Of a DNA stretch of 64,000 nt, positions 1-8,643 are shown one piece after another. The position numbers and the translations under genes were made by a program. How positions within the stretch are numbered: position 1 is the first letter of the stretch; every line of letters starts with the position of its first letter. Origin of the DNA: Verrucomicrobiota bacterium (GTDB lineage: Bacteria; Verrucomicrobiota; Verrucomicrobiia; Limisphaerales; JACRJZ01); assembly GCA_016219875.1 (NCBI GenBank), contig JACRJZ010000041.1:1-64000 (forward strand), read 5' to 3'. The notes below the pieces were generated by a model. That model was not told the origin of the DNA, searched no databases, and was given only the letters and a program-made list of their open reading frames with translations.

Positions 1-140
1 GATCGAAGCCAACCGACGGCCAGCGCAGGCTTGACCGGCGAGCGGGAACGGATAAAAAGAAGCCCCCAAGAAACGGGAACGAGGGAGGCCGGACTGCCAC
101 CGTGCCCCGGCTTCCTTCGCTTCCAATTTCCAGGGGCATT

Positions 141-215
141 GGGGTAACACCACTTTTGAGTCAACCGGAGCATTTTCCGGCCTCATCTTGGGTAACACCC
201 CCTTTTGAGTTACGG
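141..215. repeat. Imperfect direct repeat of GGTAACACC(N)TTTTGAG
   Basis: Two near-identical blocks, GGGTAACACCACTTTTGAG near 142 and GGGTAACACCCCCTTTTGAG near 189, lie about 47 bases apart in a gene-free stretch. Repeated short boxes of this kind occur at the ends of some insertion sequences (IS21-type ends have multiple repeats), but no transposase for such an element is visible here, so the origin is uncertain. Confidence 0.4.
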
Positions 216-280
216 CGGGCGTCAGTTCCACTTTGCTGGGCACGTCGGCGGTGATGCCGCTGGCGTTATTGGCGCAATCA
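213..280 (-). repeat. Third, degenerate copy of the CBM9-like protein 3' end
   Basis: About 68 bases closely match the last part of the large secreted-protein gene ending at 3255 and of its partial copy at 905-1225. Shared landmarks are TGCTGGGCACGTCGGCGGTG followed by ATGCCGCTGGC. The reading frame does not remain useful. It is a relic rather than a gene. Confidence 0.7.
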
Positions 281-296
281 ATTCACACCGGCAACT

Positions 297-584
297 CTAC
301 TTCCCACGCCGCTGTTTGAGCCAGGCCGCGACCTCGTCATGGCTCATGATATCGTAGGCGGTCAAGCGATCTCCTTCGTAGATGAACACCACGCGCCACT
401 GGAGCCACACGCGGATTTCATAGGAACGCCGGCCCAGTTTGCGCAAGCCCAACCCGGCGTGGGCGTGCGGATTGCCAAACTGCGCCGCCACTGCGGCGAT
501 CTTGGCTTCGGCATGGGCGGTGACTTTCGGCCCCAGCCGCTCGGCGGACTTGAAAACCCGCGGGCCGATGTCCACGCGAATCAT
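297..584 (-). CDS. RelE/ParE-fold toxin of a type II toxin-antitoxin pair
   Basis: This 95-aa protein has the small basic RelE/HigB-like layout: an N-terminal helix pair followed by strands ending in a WRVVFIYEGD beta hairpin and a short basic C-terminus (WLKQRRGK). Family members are usually ribosome-dependent mRNA endonucleases or gyrase poisons; which activity applies here cannot be told from sequence. It overlaps the stop of the upstream antitoxin gene by 4 nt, the classic antitoxin-then-toxin order, so the two are translationally coupled and probably autoregulated by their complex. The full length suggests it is intact. Confidence 0.75.
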   Translation of the reverse strand: MIRVDIGPRVFKSAERLGPKVTAHAEAKIAAVAAQFGNPHAHAGLGLRKLGRRSYEIRVWLQWRVVFIYEGDRLTAYDIMSHDEVAAWLKQRRGK

Positions 585-865
585 CGGGGGAGCTTGCCCG
601 TGAACCGAACCACGCGGCCAGCTTTGCGCTCGGCTGCGATCTCCGCCAGCGCGTCGGCTTCAGCCGCATCAGCATCTGCCAGCGTCGCGCCGTATTCTTC
701 CAAGGCGGGAAATTCGGAGGGACGAAATGGCAGCCCACGCACTTTAACCACCTGGGCGTAGAACATGGAGACGGCGACCGTGGGCGTCAGCCCCAGTTCC
801 GAGAAGACGGATTCCGCTTCTGCCTTCAGCTTCCGATCCATGCGCGCTGTCAACTGCTTCGTCAT
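581..865 (-). CDS. RelB/DinJ-family antitoxin
   Basis: This 94-aa protein has the RelB/DinJ N-terminal ribbon-helix-helix: a short basic strand (TKQLTARMDRKLKAEAES) then two helices with the typical LGLTPTVAVSMFYAQVV segment. This fold binds the operator as a dimer. The acidic, alanine-rich C-terminal half would wrap the toxin encoded immediately downstream with a 4-nt overlap. Both genes look complete, so this is probably the only intact RelBE-like module of the left-hand accessory zone. Confidence 0.8.
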   Translation of the reverse strand: MTKQLTARMDRKLKAEAESVFSELGLTPTVAVSMFYAQVVKVRGLPFRPSEFPALEEYGATLADADAAEADALAEIAAERKAGRVVRFTGKLPR

Positions 866-904
866 GGCCTGAAGATGCGCAGATTTACCACGCCGTCAAG
901 CTTG

Positions 905-1225
905 CTACCTGAACTCCCACCGTCCCCACAACCGCGGCGTCAACTCCGCTTCGCTGGGCACGTCGGCGGTGATGCCGCTGGCTTTGTTCGCCCAATAGAC
1001 GCGCTGCAAGGTCTGGAAGCCGTTGCCGCGCAAAACGCCGATGTCGCCCTTGAGGCGCTGGCTGGCGGCGGGCTTGAGGCCGAGCGTGGCCAGTGGGATG
1101 GAGATTTCAAAGTTGCCGTCCGCGCCGGCGAACTGCACGTCGGCGCTCACGTCGTCCACGCGGTCGAGCGTGATCGTGCGCCACGGGGAACTGAACGGCA
1201 CCGACTCTTGCGTGCCCGGGACCAC
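905..1225 (-). pseudogene. Duplicated C-terminal fragment of the CBM9-like secreted protein
   Basis: The 106 codons repeat the last 106 residues of the 1483-aa secreted protein encoded at 3255-7706 with roughly nine in ten residues identical, from VPGT(K/Q)E through the final GRWEF. There is no signal peptide or upstream domain, and similarity stops abruptly near 1225. This is a partial duplication, not a functional gene. It lies immediately beside the IS91-family remnant at 1365-1629, which may explain how the tail was copied. Confidence 0.85.
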
Positions 1226-1364
1226 CAGCAGCGCGAGCCAGAGGTCGAGCCGCCGCTCTGCTCTTGTCGAAGCCCACTTTCAACAGCGGCTACGTCAGCC
1301 CTGTGCGCCCGCCGCCGCATTGCGCCCGTCCAGCACTCCGCCCCACTCGCTAAACTCCCCGCCA

Positions 1365-1629
1365 AAGTGGCGCGAGCTTATCCAGCAAGTCTCGCACACC
1401 GACCCGCTCATCTGCCCCCAGTGCCAGCCCCCCCTTGCGCGTCATCGCCGTCATTGACCAGCGCGAGGACATGGAAAAGACCCTGCGCCACCTCGGCCTA
1501 TAAAGCGGCGGCCAGACGCTGGCCCCGGCCCGTGCCCCCCCCGCCGACGCCGACGCCGGGCCGTGGACCCGCGAACCGTGCGACGACATGGATCCGATGC
1601 CCGACTACGAAAACGTCCTGAGCGGCTGA
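1365..1629 (+). pseudogene. IS91-family transposase, C-terminal remnant (frameshifted)
   Basis: In one frame the sequence reads KWRELIQQVSHTDPLICPQC, the zinc-finger-like tail of IS91-type rolling-circle transposases. After a frameshift in a run of C residues it continues as LRVIAVIDQREDMEKTLRHL and then stops. A third frame gives the alanine/proline linker and a terminal DPMPDYENVLSG, again typical of the family end. The N-terminal catalytic region with its tyrosines is absent. The remnant is therefore dead, carrying at least two frame disruptions. Nothing recognisable is seen at 1230-1364 or 1630-1876. Confidence 0.8.
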
Positions 1630-1876
1630 TCCAGCCCAGGGCGCCGAGTGAAGAGACACCACCTGTGCCCGCCCGTGAAGTTCACAGCGGGAGCGGCTAC
1701 TGGTCGGAGGACAGCGCGGTGCGACTGATGGCACGGCGCGACAAAGCCACGCCGGTTTGGAGCCGCTGGCCCGGTGGAAAAACCACGCTGACCGAGATAC
1801 CGCCAAATCGTCATCCCGGCTCCGTAAATGCTCGGGGGGTGGATTGGCCATTAAATGGCGGCCAGCAGGACTTGGC

Positions 1877-3010
1877 TCAACGACTTCGGTAATGCCCGCG
1901 GACGTACGTCCCGTTCGATCGATAATACCCGCCAACCCAGACAGGACCGCCGCTACTGTGGCCTCTTGTACTCGAATAGGTTGGCAGAAATCGGAGTTCG
2001 TCGGACGTCCAATTCACGTTGTTGCGCGGTGTTGCCTGAGACTCTTGGCTGGCCAAGCGAGCACTAGCCGATGTCATAGCTGCCGCGTATCTTTCGTCAG
2101 AAGCTTGCTTGGCCCGGTCGTATGCCTTTGCGCTTTCTTGATCAACTCCGAAGCGTCGTGCCAAGTCGGGCGGAACATCGGTCGCGCGAATCAGTCCCCC
2201 ACCTTTTTCATTAAACCAGTAAAGGCCGTTCGGTGCCGGTTTGAGTGTTACGTTTGAAAATACCCGGCCTTGCGTGTTGGTGAAGGTGATCGGTCCATCG
2301 TTCGGAAGAGGCCGGGGAATGACTGGAACTTCGACTGGAGCAGAAGGCACCGTTTGCGTGATCGCTTCCATCTCAGCCTGCGAAGCTCGGGACATCTCGA
2401 CTGCTCGTTCATCATAGACGGAGATCCACCAGCCTCCCTCTGCGTCAGCAGCAGTTGGGGGTGTGACTTCAAATGCCACTCCATCGTTTTTAACCAGGTC
2501 TTCAGTCCATTTGAGACTCCGAATAATCTCTTTGTCACCTCCCCTGTTCAGCATGCTTTCTATGAATCCCACGCAATTCGACTTCGCGCTTGTGTGGTCG
2601 CCCCCCACATGCGGGCGAAACCCGATTTCAAAACCAGCCGGCTTCTCAAGCTCACCATAAATGTTCAGTTCGTAGGCGAACGAGAACTGGAACGATATGT
2701 ATGGGACGTTGCGTAATGTGCCGTTGGTGATAACAGTTGCCGGAACCTGCCTTAAATCGCCCACCCAGGCTCGTTTGCTCAATCCCTCCATAATCAGGTT
2801 CCAGGCAGGTATTCGCAGCGCCGAGTCTGGAACTGCTGTCTCGTCCAAGATGCTTGCTACGGGTGCCGATACCTCGACTGTGGCAGTAGTCGTTGGGCTG
2901 CTGAGCACGCTACGGCTGGCCTGATCTTGCCTCTCCTTGGTGCAAGCAATCAGGGCGGCAATTGAAACAGTGACAGCCAGAGCTCTTCCGACAGGTGAAT
3001 AGCCATGCAT
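1877..3010 (-). CDS. Predicted exported lipoprotein of unknown function
   Basis: The 377-aa product begins with a lipoprotein signal peptide ending in a lipobox-like LIAC around residue 23, so it should be lipid-anchored after export. The middle carries a block (ITFTNTQGRVFSNVTLKPA, then a GLYWFNEKGGG stretch and DLARRFGVD) resembling a short domain recurrent in Verrucomicrobia secreted proteins. The C-terminus ends in GGYYRSNGTYVRGHYRSR, a Gly/Tyr/Arg motif common at the ends of surface or secreted bacterial proteins. No catalytic motif is evident. GC content is visibly lower than that of the neighbouring genes, suggesting a different origin. Confidence 0.6.
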   Translation of the reverse strand: MHGYSPVGRALAVTVSIAALIACTKERQDQASRSVLSSPTTTATVEVSAPVASILDETAVPDSALRIPAWNLIMEGLSKRAWVGDLRQVPATVITNGTLRNVPYISFQFSFAYELNIYGELEKPAGFEIGFRPHVGGDHTSAKSNCVGFIESMLNRGGDKEIIRSLKWTEDLVKNDGVAFEVTPPTAADAEGGWWISVYDERAVEMSRASQAEMEAITQTVPSAPVEVPVIPRPLPNDGPITFTNTQGRVFSNVTLKPAPNGLYWFNEKGGGLIRATDVPPDLARRFGVDQESAKAYDRAKQASDERYAAAMTSASARLASQESQATPRNNVNWTSDELRFLPTYSSTRGHSSGGPVWVGGYYRSNGTYVRGHYRSR

Positions 3011-3254
3011 ACAGTTGCGGTTTATAGCAAAGCCCGCAGCACATTCAAAGGGAGAAGTTCAAAGCAAAAAACAAAATCAAACCGTTTGATGGAAGTCGGA
3101 CAAATATCAGGACACCACTCTTCGCATGTGGAAACAGACTGCTCCCGCCCTGCCGGGCGTCCATGAAGCAGCGCTCCATCTCGTTTTCGTCGGTGATGTA
3201 GATGGCCACAGGAGGCGATAGGTGCTGCCGGCGCAAAACCGAGCGCTCTGGACT

Positions 3255-6200
3255 TCACTTAAACTCCCATCGTCCCCACAGCCTCGGGGTCAACTCGGCT
3301 TCGCTGGGCACATCGGCGGTGATGCCGCTGGCTTTGTTCGCCCAATAGACGCGTTGCAAGGTCTGGAAGCCGTTGCCACGCAAAACGCCGATGTCGCCCT
3401 TGAGCCGCTGGCCGACGGCGGGCTTGAGGCCGAGTGCGGCCAGCGGGATGGAGATTTCAAAGTTGCCGTCCTTGGCGGCGAGTTGCACGTCGGCGCTCAC
3501 GTCGTCCACGCGGTCGAGCGTGATCGTGCGCCACGGTGAACTGAACGGCACCGGCTCTTTCGTGCCCGGCACCACGGCGCGGTAAAGCGCGGCTACGGTC
3601 TTGCCTTTGACTTGCGCCACGAGCAGACGCGCGTCGCCCACGACGGGCTTGCCGCGTTTCTCGTCCGCGCCGGCGTCCACGCCGATCATCAGGTCGAGCG
3701 CGCCGCCGGTCTTGAAGAGGGCGTTGGGCATTTCGCCGGTGTTCTTCAGCAGGTTCGCGTCGCCAGTGCGCCACGCGGCGAAGAGCCGGTCGCCAGACAC
3801 GGCCACAGCCCCGCGCACGTCGTAGGGTTTGCTCTTGCTGTCGAAGTAAGCCGCCACACCGCTCTTGTCGATCTCCACCCAGTCCGCTCTCTGCCAGTCG
3901 TCGAGCGCGCCGTCGATCACGGGCGCGTTGGCGCGAAGGGCGACTTTCATCGTGCCGCTGCCCTGGTTCATCTGGCGCGCGGCTTCGGCTTCCACGAAGT
4001 AGGCGCGGGCCTTGGCCAAATCGTCGGCGCTGAGGTTCAAGCTGGTTTCCGGCAGGCGGCGAATCGTTTCCAGTCCGTCCACACGCACGAGGGAGGAACG
4101 TCCGCCGTCCACGAGATAAACCTTGCCGTCCTTCGTCTGCGTGATGCTCGGCCAGAAGTTCTCGTCGTGGAGCGTGAGATCGTTCAGTAACATGCCGCGC
4201 TGGGCCACGGGCATGGACCACGACGGGCCGCGCCGCACGTCCTTGAAGAGTTCCGCGACGAACAGTCCGTCGGCGGTAAAGAGATACATGTTGCCCTGGT
4301 TGCCGTTGACGCACCAGAGCGGGCCGGCGTCGCTGCCGTGCGGCGTGACGAAATCGCCGAGCAGTCGCGTGGTGCCGATGACCATGCCGGGGAAACTGGG
4401 CGGCGGCGATTCGTGCGAGGCGTGCAAGCCCGGCCACGGACTCGGATAAGACCAGCGCGGTTCGCCCTTGAACACCGCGCCGACGGACTGCGGAGCGAAC
4501 GGCTTCGGCGGCGTGGTCAACACGGTCCAACCACTCTCGTGCCACAGCGCCTGGTCGCCGCCGGAGGAAGTGGGGTTCTGCACGTCGCGCGCGAGTACTT
4601 CGCCCCTGGCCAGATCATAGACCGGCCCGCCCGGCTTGGTGAAACTCACCGGCGCGAACCGCATCGCGTTGGTCCCGTAGCGCGACACGATCATCGCCAG
4701 GTCCGGCGCGACGGTCGCGGAGCCGAACGTGCCTTTCTGGAACTGCACTTCGTTGGTCTGCACCAAACCGTCGCCGTTGAGATCGGACCACGCGAAGGCC
4801 GTGACGTTCCGCCAGTAGTCGCCGCGCAAATCCACGCCCTGCGGCCAGAGCGGTTTGAAGGTGTCGGTCTTGAACAGCTTCCACTCGTGCGCGCGGCCGA
4901 GCGCGGCCACGGGCCGGGCCACGCCATCCACGAGCAACCACAGCATCGTCACGCCGGGGCCGCCGGTGGGATTGGAGTTGTGGTCGTTGGAGAAGTATTT
5001 CCGGCCACGGACGGAGTGCGGCGTCTCCGGCAAAGCGCTTGCCGTGGGACCCGCGCCTTCGACGCCGTTCGCGCTGGGACGACTGAAGACGCTGACCACT
5101 TGGTCGGTGCCCTTGTCCCAATCGAGCCGGAACTCCATGCCGTGGAAATAGAACTTGGTTTTGTCGTCGGGATCGAGCTTGCCGCCGCCGCCGTATTCGC
5201 TGGGGCCGTAGAACGCGCGGACGAACATGCCGTCGAGCGTCCACACGCTGACGCGCTTGGGCTGGAAGTCATTCTCCGTGACCCAGAGCCGGTTCGACGA
5301 ATCAATCGTGAGGCCATCGGGGTTGTTCATGTGCAGGCGATCGTACGGGCCAGCTTCCGGCACGCCGGGTTTGCCGATGGCGCGGAGGAATTTGCCAGCG
5401 GGAGAAAAGACCTTCACCTGGTGGCTCTGGCCGCGGTCGGAGATGAAGATGTTGCCGGAGGAATCGAGGGTGAGAGCGCGGGGGGATTCCAGAGGTGTGG
5501 GTTTTCTGGAGCCGCCTTCCCCCTCACCCGCCCTTCGGGCACCCTCTCCCCCATTGGGGGAGAGGGACTGGGTGAGAGGGAGCGTCCCGCCTGCAATGAC
5601 CGTTTCAGGTTTGGCGAGCGCAATGGGATCGGGGCCGGGCTTGAACCGCACAAGCGAGTTCCCCGAGAGCGCCAGGAGTTTTCCTTCCTTGTCGAACGCC
5701 AGGCCACGCGGATTCGCAAGCGGAGCGGTGCCGATGGCTTGTTTCGTTTTCGCGTCCACGAAGAGCAATTGGTCAATCTTGGTCATGCTCACCACCAGCA
5801 GGCCATCGCGCGCCGCCAAGCCGCCGATGTAATCGCTCCATTCGACGTGCTGCGAGTTGGTCGACTGTTCGGGCTTGAAATCGTATTTCACCACCAGCTT
5901 GTTCCCGCCCGTCGTGAGCGCGGTGATGCGAATCTCGCCGGGTTTGATTTTGGCTTTGGCCGCGTCGTCCTTGCCCCACGCGGCGGCGGCGTAGGCGAAG
6001 GCGTTTGTGTCGCGTTGCGGGCCGTCGTCGCGCGCGAGATAGGGCGCGCCGGTCCAGTTGCCGCCGACCCAGCCGACGCCGCCTTGCTTGCGGCCGTCGA
6101 GGTCCACCCACGCGAGGCCGTGACCGCCTTCGCTCACGTAGCTGCCGAGGAAGACGAGCGGCTTGGCGCCGGGCGCGCGGTCCGCAGGCACGAACAGCGC

Positions 6201-7706
6201 AGCGCACGGCGGCGTGTGATTCGCGAGCCACGCGCCCGTGGAATCGGCGGTTTCCCACGCGGGCGAACCGGCGTTGTAGATCGAGAACTCGTAGCGCAGA
6301 TCCACCTGCTTCCGCCAGAGGCCGCGCACGCGGTAGGCGCCGGGCTGCACGAATTGCGCCGGGATGTGATAGACGCCGTGGCGCACCGCTTCGTTGTCGC
6401 GCAGCAAATCGTCCATGCCGTCCCACCAGGCGGTGTTTTCGCCGGCCGGGAATCTGGTTTCGGAGATGAGATTGCGGACGCGGCGGCCTTGGGGGTCCTC
6501 AATGACCAACGTGACGAAGCCCTCCTCCGGGAGCGTGAAGCGGATCGGGATAGGCGGATGAACCTCTTCCTTCTTGGGCGCGGCGACGATGGCGGTACTC
6601 AACTCCGCTGCGCCGAGAGATTGCAGCGCCAACAGTTCGCCCAGCCAGACGCGGCGGCCACCCTTGGTGTTGCCCTTCAAGTGCCCGTGCGCCCGCGCTT
6701 CGTCGATGACCTTCGTGACGCGGAGTCTCACCGCGCGCGTCGTGACCTCGCGGTCGAAGTCCAGCCAGTTCACGCCAAGTGCGCGCGGATACTGGTTCTC
6801 AATCTTGTCGAAACTGCGGAGCAACTGCCAGTCGGCGTCGCTGGCGTCGCGCGGATGCTTGTCCGCGGGGCCGGTGGAGGTCAGAACATCCGCGGCGCGG
6901 AAGCCGGCCCAGAGCGCGTTCAATCCGCGCAACTTGACCGGCTGCGGCCAGGTCAACGTGAGCAACACGGGATGTTCAGCGGAAACCAGCGGAGCGTTCG
7001 TTTCCGGCGCGTTGTCCCAAGCGCTCCAGGTGCCGTCGTTGCTGGAATTGTTGAGTTTGCTCGCCTTGTCGTTGTTGCCGCTGGCGGAGGCGGTCGCGTA
7101 TGCGGCTACATTCACCCAGCGTTCGCTGAGCACGAACGCGCTGCCCAACCAGCCCGCGTAGCTCTTGTCGATCAGCGCGCTGGTGTGCGTGAAGCGGAGC
7201 GCCCGCGTCGTGGTGCCCGGTGGGAGGATCCAAATGGCGTATTCCTCCTTCGTCACTTCGTCGCGCGACAACTGGTCGTCCTTGATCCGTTGCGCGGGGA
7301 GCCAGTCGGCCTCGTGGTCGAGCTGGCCAGGATACAACGCCGTTGCCTTGAGCACGCTGAGCTGACCGCCGCCGCGCACCAGCACGCTGCCAACCGTCAC
7401 CGGCGAATCCCATCCCAGGCGCAGATGCCGCGGCCCGGAGTTTTTGGATTCGCCAAAGGTCACACCCTGCCATTCCGCGGTGCTGTTGCGCGTCCAGAGC
7501 ACGAGGCGCGGGCCTTCCTTTACTGTGATCGGTTTCTCCGCGCCGTCCACCCACGCAACAAACGCATTGGTGTCGAGGGCGCCGAGGGCGAGCGGCGTGG
7601 CGAACGGAGAATCGGCCAGCGGAGCGGGATTGGCGGCAAGCGCGCCGGGCCGCACCCAGACCGTGGCGAGCACGCCGAACAGGAGGGCCAGAAATCTGTG
7701 TTTCAT
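3255..7706 (-). CDS. Large secreted protein: discoidin-like, FlgD-like, NHL propeller and CBM9-like domains
   Basis: This 1483-aa protein starts with a signal peptide (cleavage near AALAAN, residue 25). A discoidin/F5-8-like jelly roll spans about 190-340. Next is a FlgD-like beta sandwich near 385-480 (IPIRFTLPEEGFVTLVIED and an AGENTAWWDGMDD turn). NHL/SMP-30-like propeller strands follow (for example GLTIDSSNRLWVTEND), and a CBM9-like carbohydrate-binding domain ends the protein (APVIDGALDDWQRADWVEID). I infer a periplasmic or surface polysaccharide-binding protein without a visible catalytic site. A palindromic repeat sits in frame within the propeller. The last 106 codons are duplicated at 905-1225, and a 68-base piece at 213-280. 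Confidence 0.75.
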   Translation of the reverse strand: MKHRFLALLFGVLATVWVRPGALAANPAPLADSPFATPLALGALDTNAFVAWVDGAEKPITVKEGPRLVLWTRNSTAEWQGVTFGESKNSGPRHLRLGWDSPVTVGSVLVRGGGQLSVLKATALYPGQLDHEADWLPAQRIKDDQLSRDEVTKEEYAIWILPPGTTTRALRFTHTSALIDKSYAGWLGSAFVLSERWVNVAAYATASASGNNDKASKLNNSSNDGTWSAWDNAPETNAPLVSAEHPVLLTLTWPQPVKLRGLNALWAGFRAADVLTSTGPADKHPRDASDADWQLLRSFDKIENQYPRALGVNWLDFDREVTTRAVRLRVTKVIDEARAHGHLKGNTKGGRRVWLGELLALQSLGAAELSTAIVAAPKKEEVHPPIPIRFTLPEEGFVTLVIEDPQGRRVRNLISETRFPAGENTAWWDGMDDLLRDNEAVRHGVYHIPAQFVQPGAYRVRGLWRKQVDLRYEFSIYNAGSPAWETADSTGAWLANHTPPCAALFVPADRAPGAKPLVFLGSYVSEGGHGLAWVDLDGRKQGGVGWVGGNWTGAPYLARDDGPQRDTNAFAYAAAAWGKDDAAKAKIKPGEIRITALTTGGNKLVVKYDFKPEQSTNSQHVEWSDYIGGLAARDGLLVVSMTKIDQLLFVDAKTKQAIGTAPLANPRGLAFDKEGKLLALSGNSLVRFKPGPDPIALAKPETVIAGGTLPLTQSLSPNGGEGARRAGEGEGGSRKPTPLESPRALTLDSSGNIFISDRGQSHQVKVFSPAGKFLRAIGKPGVPEAGPYDRLHMNNPDGLTIDSSNRLWVTENDFQPKRVSVWTLDGMFVRAFYGPSEYGGGGKLDPDDKTKFYFHGMEFRLDWDKGTDQVVSVFSRPSANGVEGAGPTASALPETPHSVRGRKYFSNDHNSNPTGGPGVTMLWLLVDGVARPVAALGRAHEWKLFKTDTFKPLWPQGVDLRGDYWRNVTAFAWSDLNGDGLVQTNEVQFQKGTFGSATVAPDLAMIVSRYGTNAMRFAPVSFTKPGGPVYDLARGEVLARDVQNPTSSGGDQALWHESGWTVLTTPPKPFAPQSVGAVFKGEPRWSYPSPWPGLHASHESPPPSFPGMVIGTTRLLGDFVTPHGSDAGPLWCVNGNQGNMYLFTADGLFVAELFKDVRRGPSWSMPVAQRGMLLNDLTLHDENFWPSITQTKDGKVYLVDGGRSSLVRVDGLETIRRLPETSLNLSADDLAKARAYFVEAEAARQMNQGSGTMKVALRANAPVIDGALDDWQRADWVEIDKSGVAAYFDSKSKPYDVRGAVAVSGDRLFAAWRTGDANLLKNTGEMPNALFKTGGALDLMIGVDAGADEKRGKPVVGDARLLVAQVKGKTVAALYRAVVPGTKEPVPFSSPWRTITLDRVDDVSADVQLAAKDGNFEISIPLAALGLKPAVGQRLKGDIGVLRGNGFQTLQRVYWANKASGITADVPSEAELTPRLWGRWEFK
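5518..5583. repeat. Palindromic repeat inserted in frame inside a coding region
   Basis: The core arms CCCTCTCCCCC and GGGGGAGAGGG (5542-5566, 3-nt loop) form a perfect hairpin, flanked by a second small hairpin (GCCCTTCGGGC) and outer CCCTCACC/GGGTGAGAG arms. The sequence keeps the frame open and adds about 22 Gly/Pro/Ser-rich residues between two propeller strands of the host protein. Similar CTC-rich palindromes are dispersed in many high-GC genomes. Confidence 0.8.
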
Positions 7707-7822
7707 GTCAGGTCTTCAGTTCCGATGATTGCAGTCCTTTCTCGGACGAGAAGCCACTGGAAAAATTCGCTCAGCCGGGGCCGCCGCTTGACGGTTTGAG
7801 CCGGGGACAGCAGGATGCTGGC

Positions 7823-7918
7823 ATGCGGATTGTCCAAGACACCTGTGTGTGGGTAAGCGCGTTGCGCAGCCCGGACGCGAGCAGCGCCCAGGTCGTGGAT
7901 CGCAGCAAACTCGTATGA
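7823..7918 (+). pseudogene. N-terminal stub of a PIN-domain toxin
   Basis: Thirty-one codons read MRIVQDTCVWVSALRSPD followed by a short helix, matching the first strand and the catalytic aspartate of PIN-domain RNases (usual form LDTNVWVSAL), then stop. The remaining roughly 100 residues with the other acidic catalytic residues are missing, so it cannot be active. Its stop overlaps the start of the next small gene. Confidence 0.65.
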
Positions 7919-8136
7919 AACCCATCCTCTATCGTTGCCCCGACTCCAAACACGAAGCCCTGGCTAGTCTGGCCAAAGCCGAGGGTCTGAGCATGCAGCA
8001 ACTTTTCGATCACTGGGTCACGCAAGCCGTGACCGAACGGCAGGCGGAAGCCCGCTTCCACCGATTGGCGGCCCAAGGCAATCCGGCGCGGGGCCGCCGG
8101 CTCCTCGCTGAGATTCAGCGGCGAATGACCCGGTAA
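7915..8136 (+). CDS. Small Arc/CopG-like protein, probable orphan antitoxin
   Basis: The 73-aa product starts at ATG 7915, overlapping the end of the PIN stub. It reads MKPILYRCPDSKHEALASLA followed by KAEGLSMQQLFDHWV, consistent with a strand plus helical Arc/ribbon-helix-helix-type DNA-binding fold, then a basic tail. I infer an antitoxin left without a working toxin. Its 3' end overlaps the convergent RelE-like gene. Function is uncertain because the protein is very short. Confidence 0.5.
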   Translation: MKPILYRCPDSKHEALASLAKAEGLSMQQLFDHWVTQAVTERQAEARFHRLAAQGNPARGRRLLAEIQRRMTR

Positions 8137-8303
8137 TCACCCACACGAATCCGATGGGTGTGTTCAGTCCCCGCCAGTTTTTCCGAGCCGTGCGGGAACG
8201 GATCCTCGGCCAACAGCTCGACCTCGGCCAAAACACGCTGGATTTCGCGAGGCGGCAGCTTCCGAAGGTCCTTCTTGGTCGAAGAACGCCACTGAAAGGC
8301 CAT
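8115..8303 (-). CDS. RelE-family toxin, C-terminally truncated
   Basis: Sixty-two residues match the N-terminal two thirds of RelE toxins: two helices (TKKDLRKLPPREIQRVLAEV), the charged ELLAEDPFP turn, then RIRVGDYRVIRR. Normal RelE proteins run to about 85-90 residues and carry the final strand and the basic, often tyrosine-containing, active-site end. This product stops right after the YRVI strand. It is probably inactive, or attenuated, and is preserved beside its antitoxin gene. The stop lies in the overlap with the opposite-strand 7915-8136 gene. Confidence 0.65.
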   Translation of the reverse strand: MAFQWRSSTKKDLRKLPPREIQRVLAEVELLAEDPFPHGSEKLAGTEHTHRIRVGDYRVIRR

Positions 8304-8304
8304 C

Positions 8305-8478
8305 TCACCTCAACTCCGCTTTGAACTGCTCGTGGGGGATGCTCGGCTCCTCTCGCCGTTCCGCAATCGCCGCAAGATCGTCCAGATCCTCCAGCAGCTT
8401 TTCATAGTCCGTCATCGGGAGCACGACCGCCGTTTTCGTGCCGTTTTCGTCGGTGAGATACTGTAAGGCGACGCTCAT
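8305..8478 (-). CDS. Phd/YefM-like antitoxin of the truncated RelE pair
   Basis: Starting at ATG 8478 the 57-aa protein reads MSVALQYLTDENGTKTAVVL then PMTDYEKLLEDLDDL and an acidic C-terminal region. It resembles short Phd/YefM-type antitoxins that use an N-terminal DNA-binding fold and a disordered acidic tail. A further upstream start (8499) would add seven basic residues and is less like the family. It lies one base upstream of the truncated RelE gene, as expected for an antitoxin-toxin operon. Confidence 0.65.
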   Translation of the reverse strand: MSVALQYLTDENGTKTAVVLPMTDYEKLLEDLDDLAAIAERREEPSIPHEQFKAELR

Positions 8479-8643
8479 GCAATTGAATTTACGACGCAAC
8501 CCCGGCTTGTCGAGCCAGCAACAGCCAAGAGCCGCTCCGTCTCTGCGGTCGGGATCGTGTCCGGCCGTTGGTCGGGCACGGAAGTGCGACTAAAAACGCC
8601 GAACATCAGAGGTGAGCGACGCGGGTGGCCGTCTCCCGCGCAC

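Noticed and set aside
145..280. CRISPR-like array at the left edge
   Set aside because: Only two imperfect short repeats with one spacer, no cas genes and no further copies.
3022..3258. A short minus-strand frame reading VAIYITDENEMERCFMDARQ
   Set aside because: The start briefly resembles a protein but no family is recognised, two overlapping frames compete and the end is low-complexity; treated as intergenic.
4338..7799. A 1153-codon open frame on the + strand opposite the large secreted-protein gene
   Set aside because: It is the antisense shadow of a high-GC gene: very rich in Arg, Gly and Ala with no domain, while the minus-strand frame has a signal peptide and recognisable domains.
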